From NCBI RefSeq assembly GCF_029223865.1, contig NZ_CP119520.1:5828001-5892000 (forward strand): 64,000 nucleotides of DNA. Reading direction: 5' to 3'. This stretch comes from Telluria mixta. GTDB taxonomy: Bacteria > Pseudomonadota > Gammaproteobacteria > Burkholderiales > Burkholderiaceae_D. Every line of letters starts with the position of its first letter. The first letter of the stretch is position 1. The translations under genes and the position numbers were made by a program. Of this stretch, positions 27,393 through 34,309 are shown in pieces. Below the pieces are notes generated by a model, which saw only the letters and a program-made list of their open reading frames with translations, searched no databases and was not told the DNA's origin.

Positions 27393-29750
27393 ATGACTTC
27401 CGACTTCACCACGCAGCGCCGTATGCAATTGTTGGTCGAGCGCGTCGCCGATTATGCGATCTACATGCTGAATCCCGACGGCACGGTCGCGAGCTGGAAC
27501 GCCGGCGCGCGCCGCTTCAAGGGGTACACGGAGGCGGAGATCCTGGGCCAGCATTTCTCGCGCTTCTATACGCCGGCGGACCGCGCCGCCGGCCTGCCGG
27601 AACGGGCGCTCGCCACGGCGCTGGAGAAAGGACTGTTCGAGGCGGAAGGCTGGCGCGTGCGCAAGGACGGAAGCCATTTCTGGGCGTCCGTGGTCATCGA
27701 CCCGATCCGCGACGACGACGGCCAGCTGCTCGGCTTTGCGAAGATCACGCGCGACATCAGCGACAAGAAGCTGGCGCGCGAAGCCCTGCGCCGCAGCGAG
27801 GAACAGTTCCGCCTGCTGGTCGACAGCGTGATCGACTACGCGATCTACATGCTGTCGCCGGAAGGCCTCGTGACGACGTGGAACGCGGGCGCCCGCAACA
27901 TCAAGGGCTATACGCCCGACGAGGTGATCGGCTCGCACTTCCGGCGCTTCTACACGGAAGAAGACCGGAACAACGGCCTGCCGGAACACGTGCTCGCGAC
28001 GGCGCGCGAGCAGGGCCGCTACCATGGCGAAGGCGTGCGGGTGCGCAAGGACGGCACGCGCTTCCGCGCCGATGTCGTCGTGGACGCCATCCGCGACGCG
28101 GACGGCCGCCTCGCCGGCTTCGCCAAGATCACGCGCGACGTCACCCAGCGCGTGCAGCTGGACGAGGCGCGCCAGGTCCTGCAGCATGCGCAGCGCCTGG
28201 AAGCGGTCGGCAAACTGACGGGCGGCGTCGCCCACGACTTCAACAACATCCTGCAAGTGATTGGCGGCAGCCTGCAGCTGCTGGGCGGAACGGTGGCCGG
28301 CCTGCCGGCCGCGCAGCGGCATGTGCAGATGGCGCTGGCCGCCGTCGACCGCGGCGCCAAGCTGTCGTCGCAACTGCTCGCGTTCGCGCGCCGCCAGCCG
28401 CTGCAGCCCTATGTGCTGAATCCGGGCCGCGTCGTGCGCAACATGGAAGACCTCGTGCGCCGCGCCGTCGGCGAGCATGTGGAGGTCGAGACCGTCGTCT
28501 CCGCGTCGCTGTGGAACACCACGCTCGACCCGCACCAGCTGGAAAACGTCATCCTGAACCTCGCCATCAATGCGCGCGACGCGATGCCGGACGGCGGCAA
28601 GCTCACGGTCGAACTGTCCAACACGATGCTCGACGACACCTACGTCAGCGCGGCGCACGAGGTGCCGCCGGGGCAGTACGTGCTGCTGGCGATCTCCGAT
28701 ACCGGCACCGGCATGCCGCCCGACGTGCGCGAGCGCGCCATCGAACCGTTCTTCACCACCAAGGGCGAAGGGCAGGGAACGGGCCTCGGCCTGTCGATGG
28801 CGTTCGGCTTCGTCAAGCAGAGCGGCGGCCACTTCCGCATCTACAGCGAGGTCGGACACGGTACGACGATCAAGGCGTATTTCCCGCGCGTGCTGGAAGC
28901 GGAGCAGACGCTGCCGGAACCGGTCGCGAACGAGGTGCGCGGCGGCACCGAGACGATCCTCGTCGTCGAGGACGATGCGAGCGTCCAGGCGACCGTCGTC
29001 GGCATGCTCTCCGAACTGGGCTACCAGGTGCTGCGCGCGGACAATGCCGAGATGGCGCTGGCCGTGCTGAAGGCCGGCGTGCGCTGCGACCTGCTGTTCA
29101 CGGACGTCGTCATGCCGGGCAAGCTGAAGAGCACGGAGATGGTGCGCCAGGCGCGCGCGCTGCTGCCTGACATGAAGGTGCTGTACACGTCGGGCTACAC
29201 GCAGAACGCGATCATCCACGGCGGCCGCCTCGATCCGGGCGTGGAACTGCTGTCCAAGCCGTACCGGCGGGAGAAGCTGGCGACCAAGGTGCGCCAGCTG
29301 CTGGGTGCGAAGGAGACGACGCCCGAACCGGCACCGGACGCGCCGGCGCCGCGCCAGGCGGCGTCCGCCGGCCTGCGCGTGCTGCTGATCGAAGACGATG
29401 CCCAGGCGCGCGAGCTGTACCGCGACATCCTGCTGGCGGCCGGCTTCCAGGCCGACGAGGCGCCCACGGCGCAGGACGCGCTGGCCATGCTGAGGCGCGA
29501 CCGCTATCACGCGGCCGTGGTCGACTACAGCCTGCCCGACCTGGACGGCCTCACCCTGGCCCGGCGCATCGTGGAACGCCATCCTAGTGTCGCCATCGTG
29601 TTCGCGTCCGGCTACGGCAGCCTGGTCGCGGGCACGTCGGACGTGACGGCGCGCGTGCTGACGAAACCGTTTACGGATCTGCAGCTGAAGCAGGCGCTGC
29701 TGGCCGCCGTGGCCGAACAGCGCGACCGTGACGCGTCACGCCGCGCTTGA
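27393..29750 (+). CDS. Two-PAS hybrid histidine kinase with two C-terminal receiver domains
   Basis: A 785-aa soluble sensor. Two near-duplicate PAS/PAC units (VADYAIYMLNPDG...FAKITRDISD and VIDYAIYMLSPEG...FAKITRDVTQ) fill residues 10-265. HisKA with His281 (GGVAHDFNNILQ) and an HATPase (LAINARDAM, DTGTGM, FFTTKGEGQGTGLGLSM) follow, then receivers with Asp571 (LFTDVVMPG) and Asp711 (AVVDYSLPD). No output domain is present. Its kinase and first receiver match the 15181 kinase closely (TSGYT.NAI.HGGRLDPGVELL in both), so the two are paralogues with different sensors. The last 15 bp overlap the convergent globin gene. ATG 27393 was used. Confidence 0.93.
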   Translation: MTSDFTTQRRMQLLVERVADYAIYMLNPDGTVASWNAGARRFKGYTEAEILGQHFSRFYTPADRAAGLPERALATALEKGLFEAEGWRVRKDGSHFWASVVIDPIRDDDGQLLGFAKITRDISDKKLAREALRRSEEQFRLLVDSVIDYAIYMLSPEGLVTTWNAGARNIKGYTPDEVIGSHFRRFYTEEDRNNGLPEHVLATAREQGRYHGEGVRVRKDGTRFRADVVVDAIRDADGRLAGFAKITRDVTQRVQLDEARQVLQHAQRLEAVGKLTGGVAHDFNNILQVIGGSLQLLGGTVAGLPAAQRHVQMALAAVDRGAKLSSQLLAFARRQPLQPYVLNPGRVVRNMEDLVRRAVGEHVEVETVVSASLWNTTLDPHQLENVILNLAINARDAMPDGGKLTVELSNTMLDDTYVSAAHEVPPGQYVLLAISDTGTGMPPDVRERAIEPFFTTKGEGQGTGLGLSMAFGFVKQSGGHFRIYSEVGHGTTIKAYFPRVLEAEQTLPEPVANEVRGGTETILVVEDDASVQATVVGMLSELGYQVLRADNAEMALAVLKAGVRCDLLFTDVVMPGKLKSTEMVRQARALLPDMKVLYTSGYTQNAIIHGGRLDPGVELLSKPYRREKLATKVRQLLGAKETTPEPAPDAPAPRQAASAGLRVLLIEDDAQARELYRDILLAAGFQADEAPTAQDALAMLRRDRYHAAVVDYSLPDLDGLTLARRIVERHPSVAIVFASGYGSLVAGTSDVTARVLTKPFTDLQLKQALLAAVAEQRDRDASRRA

Positions 29751-30122
29751 GACCCGAATATCGCCGAAAAAGCCCAGTTGCAGGCTGGACGCGATGCGCT
29801 GCGCCACTTCCAGGGCGTCCGTCGCGCCGTCGATGCCGAACACGTCGATGGCCGTCAACCGGAACAGCGTGAGCCAGCGGACGAAGTGCTCCGTCTCGAT
29901 GCCGGACAGTGCCATGTGCTTGCCGAACACATTGCCCTGGAATTCGCCGGTGCCGAGCAGGACCTTGGTCCAGAACGCATACATGCGCGGCATGTGCTCG
30001 TGCCACCGTCCGGCCAGCTTTGCTTCGAACACGGGGGACAGCACGGCATCGTCGCGGACGCGCGCGTAAAACGTGTCGACCAGGCGGATGATCGAGGATT
30101 CGGTGATGGCAGGGGAAGGCAT
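29736..30122 (-). CDS. Group 3 truncated haemoglobin
   Basis: A 128-aa globin. TESSIIRLVDTFYARVRDDAVLSPVFE at the N-terminus, WHEHMPRMYAFWTKVLLGTGEFQGN and the His-containing GKHMALSG match group III truncated haemoglobins, which bind O2 and NO and are linked to nitric-oxide or hypoxia responses. The start ATG 30122 has no ribosome-binding site; a TAGAAT box lies six bases before it, so the message may be leaderless. A near-perfect NsrR-type palindrome overlaps the promoter, supporting NO induction. Confidence 0.9.
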   Translation of the reverse strand: MPSPAITESSIIRLVDTFYARVRDDAVLSPVFEAKLAGRWHEHMPRMYAFWTKVLLGTGEFQGNVFGKHMALSGIETEHFVRWLTLFRLTAIDVFGIDGATDALEVAQRIASSLQLGFFGDIRVSSAA

Positions 30123-30136
30123 GGGACGATTCTAGC

Positions 30137-30159
30137 AAATATGCATTCAAATGCATCTT
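30137..30159 (-). promoter_or_regulatory. NsrR-type operator upstream of the truncated haemoglobin gene
   Basis: Read on the minus strand the core is ATGCATT-TG-AATGCAT, a perfect 7+7 palindrome with flanks AAG..ATT. The known NsrR consensus in beta- and gammaproteobacteria is AAGATGCATTT-AAATGCATCTT. It ends 15 bp before the globin ATG and covers the -35 region, so binding would block transcription until NO destroys the NsrR Fe-S cluster. The nsrR gene itself is not in the window. Confidence 0.75.
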
Positions 30160-30299
30160 TTAGCATAATTGTTTTCAAGAGTGCGAGCTTAGCAAATGAT
30201 CATGCCTGGTAAATCCGCGAATTGTCACGTGGACACGCAATTTGCCCCGATGAACCCGATAGGCCACACCGGCACGCCGAATGTCTTGCGAGAACGCAC

Positions 30300-30318
30300 C
30301 TTACCCGGTTAAGGTAAG
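30300..30318. promoter_or_regulatory. Inverted repeat upstream of the cysteine-synthase-like gene
   Basis: CTTACC (30300-30305) and GGTAAG (30313-30318) are exact reverse complements around CGGTTAA, 77 bp before the likely GTG start. A possible regulator site; the factor is unknown. Confidence 0.3.
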
Positions 30319-30394
30319 CGCGTTCCAATCCGACGCCGTGGAACGCATTGTTGTGTTAGCCTTTCTCGGCGGAAATCTCACTGAAAGGAGCGGC

Positions 30395-31312
30395 GTGGAA
30401 TCCCAAGTCAAATCTTCCGTGATGGACGCGATCGGCAATACCCCCGCCGTCAGGCTGGGGCGCCTCTTTGCCGGCTTCGACGTGGTCGCCAAGCTGGAAT
30501 ACATGAATCCGGGCGGCAGCATCAAGGACCGCATGGTGCGGCACATGCTCAAGAGCCTGCCGGCAGGCACGGCCCGCGTCGTCGAAAGCTCGTCGGGCAA
30601 CACGGGTGCAGCGCTCGCGATGGCCAGCGCCGTGCTGGGCCTGCAATGCGACGTGACCGTACCGCAGACTACGAGCATCGAAAAGATCAAGCGCATCCGC
30701 GCCTACGGGGCCGAGGTGCACCTGTGCGCGCCGGACGACGGCCAGGATCCCGTCGCCGGCTACCACGCCGTGGCCGAACGCCTGGCCCAGGGCGAGAACG
30801 TCCACTTCCTCGACCAGTACCGCTCGGCACTGAACCGCGAAGCCCATTACCGCGACACGGGTCCGGAACTGTGGCATCAGCTCGCGGGCGAAATCGACGT
30901 GTTCGTGTGCGGCATCGGCTCGGGCGGGACGATCTCCGGCATCGGGCGCTACCTCAAGGAGCAGAAGGCGGACCTCATCGTGATCGGCGTGGAGCCACGC
31001 AATTCCGCCTACCGCAAGGTCGTCACCGACACGCCCGCCGATGGCCCGTTTGCCAGCGTCGTCGAAGGCGTGGGCAAACGCCAGGCGTCCGGCAGCTTCG
31101 ACCCCGCCATCGTCGACGACGTCGTGCAGGTGGCCGACGACGACGCGCTCGACTGGTGCCGCCGGCTGGCCGCGGAGGAGGGCATCCTCGCCGGCGGGTC
31201 CAGCGGCTGCGTCACGGCCGGCATCGCGCACCTGCTGCCGCGCCTCGCCGGCAAGCGCGTGGCGACCGTGTTCCCGGACTCCGGCGTGTACTATCTGTCG
31301 AAGTATTTTTGA
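30395..31312 (+). CDS. PLP-dependent cysteine synthase / cystathionine beta-synthase family protein
   Basis: A 305-aa fold-type II PLP enzyme. The Schiff-base lysine is in NPGGSIKDRM, the substrate loop is SSSGNTGAALA, the phosphate-binding glycine loop is GIGSGGTISGIG and the C-terminal serine loop is GGSSGCVTAG. Family members make cysteine or related beta-substituted alanines; CysK, CysM and diaminopropionate-forming SbnA cannot be separated by eye. GTG 30395 was chosen because GAAAGGAG precedes it; ATG 30422 is an alternative. A small Cys-rich protein gene follows after 22 bp, suggesting co-transcription. Confidence 0.85.
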   Translation: MESQVKSSVMDAIGNTPAVRLGRLFAGFDVVAKLEYMNPGGSIKDRMVRHMLKSLPAGTARVVESSSGNTGAALAMASAVLGLQCDVTVPQTTSIEKIKRIRAYGAEVHLCAPDDGQDPVAGYHAVAERLAQGENVHFLDQYRSALNREAHYRDTGPELWHQLAGEIDVFVCGIGSGGTISGIGRYLKEQKADLIVIGVEPRNSAYRKVVTDTPADGPFASVVEGVGKRQASGSFDPAIVDDVVQVADDDALDWCRRLAAEEGILAGGSSGCVTAGIAHLLPRLAGKRVATVFPDSGVYYLSKYF

Positions 31313-31334
31313 TTACTGACTACGGATCCGGACC

Positions 31335-31859
31335 GTGTCCGACCTCATCGCCCTGCTCGGTGCCCGCATCCCGGCCAACCTGGCGCCGTTCATGCTCGCC
31401 AACGTCACGACGCCTGTCGTGCGCGGGGTGCCGCACGGCCCGGACGTTCTCGCGCGCCGGCTCGGCTGCCCCTGCGGCAGCTGGGAACTGAAGCTGCGCA
31501 CGGCGCGGCGGCGCGAGCGGCGCGGGCTGTTCGGCCGCAAGACGGTCGCGGCGCCCGTCGGACCCGTGCATGCGGCCTGCCCCGTGTGCGGGCGCGAGGT
31601 GCTGCTGTTCGACCCCGCGCAGCATGGCTGGCACGGCCGCCAGGGCGACGGCGTGCGGCCGCGCGCGGACGACGAGGCGTGGTTCGGCAATGCGGCGGGC
31701 GAAGTCGTCGTCGCGTATGCCTACCGCGCCGAGGATGCCTACAGGGCGATGCTCGCGGACGGCTGTCCCGACCCGCAGGACTGGTTCGACTGCTTCGCCA
31801 TCGTATTCCGGGCGCCCGGCATGCAGCCGGTGCTCGTGCTGGCCGAAGCGTGCGCCTGA
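31335..31859 (+). CDS. Hypothetical protein with a putative zinc-ribbon pair
   Basis: A 174-aa soluble protein of unknown function starting at GTG 31335. Two cysteine pairs (LGCPCGSWEL near residue 45 and CPVCGREVLLF near residue 78) look like a zinc ribbon. A conserved-looking aromatic C-terminal part (DWFDCFAIVFRAPG) follows. It lies 22 bp after the cysteine-synthase-like gene, so co-expression is likely. It could be a metal-binding accessory or stand-alone protein. Confidence 0.6.
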   Translation: MSDLIALLGARIPANLAPFMLANVTTPVVRGVPHGPDVLARRLGCPCGSWELKLRTARRRERRGLFGRKTVAAPVGPVHAACPVCGREVLLFDPAQHGWHGRQGDGVRPRADDEAWFGNAAGEVVVAYAYRAEDAYRAMLADGCPDPQDWFDCFAIVFRAPGMQPVLVLAEACA

Positions 31860-31872
31860 GAATGGAGCAAAC

Positions 31873-32139
31873 TCAGCGCCGGCCGGACAGATAGGCCACG
31901 CCCTCGGGCCCGTAACTCTCGCGGTGCGGCTCGTCGCGGCGCACGTGGAACACGTCGCCGGCCCGATAGATCTTGATCTCGCCACCGGCGTGCAGGCGGA
32001 TCTCGCCTTTCAGGATCAGCGCTTTCGCTTCGAACGGATGCGCGTGGTCGGCCAGCGTGCCGTTCGGCGCGCGTTCGACGAGGACCGGTTCGGCATAACC
32101 TTCCGCTTTCAGGGCTTCGAGGAATTCCTGTTGTTCCAT
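31873..32139 (-). CDS. Small cupin protein
   Basis: An 88-aa minimal cupin: DHAHPFEAKALILKGEIRLH is motif 1 with two His and a Glu, and AGDVFHVRRDEPH is motif 2. Metal-binding sensor or small enzyme; substrate unknown. It is divergent from the flavin reductase gene with a 52-bp gap, so the two may share control. Confidence 0.8.
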   Translation of the reverse strand: MEQQEFLEALKAEGYAEPVLVERAPNGTLADHAHPFEAKALILKGEIRLHAGGEIKIYRAGDVFHVRRDEPHRESYGPEGVAYLSGRR

Positions 32140-32191
32140 GCTGGGCTCGCAAAGGTCGGAGTTCGTGACTGGCCGAGTGTATCATTGGTCC

Positions 32192-32755
32192 ATGACCACA
32201 CTTGTCCCTGTAGAACTCCCGAAAGCCTACCGCCTGCTCAACCACGGCCCGACCGTCATGGTCAGCAGCGCGCACGACGGCGCCGTTAACGTGATGTCGG
32301 CCGCATGGTCGATGCCGCTCGATTTCGACCCGCCCAAGGTGGCCGTCGTCATCGATAAAAACACGCTCACGCGCGGCCTGATCGAAGGGTCCGGCGAATT
32401 CGTGCTGAACGTGCCGTCCAGCGACCAGGCGGCGCTGACGGTCGCCGTCGGTTCGACGTCCGGCCGCGACGCCGACAAGTTCGCCGCGCACTGCATCCGC
32501 ACGTTGCCCGGCAGCGTCGTCAAAGCGCCGCTCGTCGACGGCTGCCTCGCGTGGCTGGAATGCCGCGTGATCCAGGAGCCGCACATCCAGGCCGCGTACG
32601 ACCTGTTCCTCGCCGAAGTCGTGGCCGCGTGGGCCGATCCGGCCGTGTTCGCGGACGGCCATTGGAAGGAAGATCAGGGCGGCAGGCGCAGCATCCACTA
32701 TATCGCCGGCGGCCAGTTCTTCGAGACTGGCGCGGCGGTCGGCATCAGGAAGTAG
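32192..32755 (+). CDS. Flavin reductase-like FMN-binding protein
   Basis: A 187-aa split-barrel flavoprotein. The N-terminal PVELPKAYRLLNHGPTVMVSS, the NVMSAAWSMPLDFDPPKVAVVI segment and GEFVLNVPSSDQA match the flavin reductase domain that supplies reduced FMN or oxidises NAD(P)H. ATG 32192 (MTTLVPVELP) was preferred to an upstream in-frame ATG that has no supporting signal. It overlaps the convergent permease by 11 bp. Confidence 0.85.
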   Translation: MTTLVPVELPKAYRLLNHGPTVMVSSAHDGAVNVMSAAWSMPLDFDPPKVAVVIDKNTLTRGLIEGSGEFVLNVPSSDQAALTVAVGSTSGRDADKFAAHCIRTLPGSVVKAPLVDGCLAWLECRVIQEPHIQAAYDLFLAEVVAAWADPAVFADGHWKEDQGGRRSIHYIAGGQFFETGAAVGIRK

Positions 32756-34115
32756 CGCGGGCGACGCGTGCGCGCCGGCCCTCGGCGATGCGGTAGCCGA
32801 CGCCCAGCGCGACGAGCCAGGCCGGGATCATCCATACCGATACGCGCAGTTCCGGCGTGGCATACATGATCGCGACGATCCCCGCGAGATACAGCAGGCA
32901 GGCCCAGTTCGTGAGCGGGTACAGGGGGCTCGGGAACGCCGTGCGTTCGCCGGCAGCCTCCTTGGCGGCGCGGAAGCGCAGGTGCGACCAGCTGATCATC
33001 GCCCAGTTGATCAGCATGCCGGCGACGGCGAGGCCCATCAGCAGGCCCAGCGCCTTGCCCGGCACGGCGTAGTTGACGCCGACGCACAGCGCGGTGGCGA
33101 CGGCCGACACGGCCAGCGACGCCAGCGGCACGCCCCGTTCATTGACGCGCAACAGCGCGCGCGGCGCATGGCCCTGCACGGCGAGGCCGTACAGCATGCG
33201 GCTGTTCGAGTACACGCAGCTGTTGTAGACGGACAGCGCGGCCGTCAGCACGACCACGTTCAGCACGTGGGCGACGATGCCGGCGTCCAGCGCCTTGAAG
33301 ATCAGGACGAACGGGCTGGCGCCGGGCACGATCTGGTCCCACGGGTACAGCGACAGCAGGACGGCGAGGGCACCCACGTAGAACACGAGGATGCGCCACA
33401 GGGTCTGGTTCGTGGCACGCGGGATCGAGCGGGACGGATCGGCCGCCTCGGCCGCCGTGATGCCGATGACTTCCAGGCCGCCGAACGAGAACATGATGAT
33501 CGCCATCGACATCACGAGGCCCTGGATGCCGTGGGCGAAGAAACCGCCGTGCGTCCACAGGTTGCTCACATTCGCCTGCGGTCCGGCGCCGCCGCTCGCG
33601 AGCAGGAACACGCCGTAGACGATCATCGCGATGATGGCCGCCACCTTGATGACGGAAAACCAGAACTCGCTCTCGCCGAACGCGCGCACGTTGATCAGGC
33701 TGATGCCGTTCGCGAGCACGAAGCAGCCCAGCGCCGACACCCACGCCGGCACGTCGGGAAACCAGTACTGCACGTAGATGCCGACGGCGGACAGCTCGGC
33801 CATGCTGACGAGCACGTACAGCACCCAGTAATTCCAGCCCGAGACGAAGCCGGCGAACCGGCCGCAGTACTTGTCGGCGAAATGGCCGAACGAGCCGGCG
33901 ACCGGTTCGTCGACCATCATCTCGGACAGTTGGCGCATGATCAAAAAGGCGACGAGGCCCGCGATCGCGTAGCCGAGCAGGACGGACGGGCCGGCCAGCT
34001 TGACCGTTTCCGCGACGCCGAGGAACAGGCCGGTGCCGATGGCGCCGCCGAGGGCCATCAACTGGATGTGCCGGCTCTTGAGGCCGCGGTGGAGTGTCGT
34101 GTCGTCGGAAGCCAT
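32745..34115 (-). CDS. Amino-acid permease, AroP/PheP type
   Basis: A 456-aa inner-membrane APC transporter with twelve helices. The N-terminal HRGLKSRHIQLMALGGAIGTGLFLG and EMMVDEPVAGSFGHFADKYCGRFAGF are the signature of the gamma-proteobacterial-type amino-acid transporters (AroP, PheP, LysP, CycA, ProY). It imports an amino acid by proton symport; the substrate is not clear, though an aromatic or proline type is likely. It overlaps the flavin reductase 3' end by 11 bp. Confidence 0.9.
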   Translation of the reverse strand: MASDDTTLHRGLKSRHIQLMALGGAIGTGLFLGVAETVKLAGPSVLLGYAIAGLVAFLIMRQLSEMMVDEPVAGSFGHFADKYCGRFAGFVSGWNYWVLYVLVSMAELSAVGIYVQYWFPDVPAWVSALGCFVLANGISLINVRAFGESEFWFSVIKVAAIIAMIVYGVFLLASGGAGPQANVSNLWTHGGFFAHGIQGLVMSMAIIMFSFGGLEVIGITAAEAADPSRSIPRATNQTLWRILVFYVGALAVLLSLYPWDQIVPGASPFVLIFKALDAGIVAHVLNVVVLTAALSVYNSCVYSNSRMLYGLAVQGHAPRALLRVNERGVPLASLAVSAVATALCVGVNYAVPGKALGLLMGLAVAGMLINWAMISWSHLRFRAAKEAAGERTAFPSPLYPLTNWACLLYLAGIVAIMYATPELRVSVWMIPAWLVALGVGYRIAEGRRARVARATS

Positions 34116-34309
34116 GGTGTCCGCTTGCTAAAAGACAAGGATTTTAAAGCAAACGGTGGCGGATGTGACCACACGATCGCGAACTTGTACACGGATATCG
34201 GGGCGGCATTTTGTCGCGAAATAACGGACTTGCAAAATCGCAGTGGTTCGAGCAATCTTGAACCGGAGTCGCCCCGCATGTATTTTGAAAGCCGCTGGTC
34301 AGGAATGTC

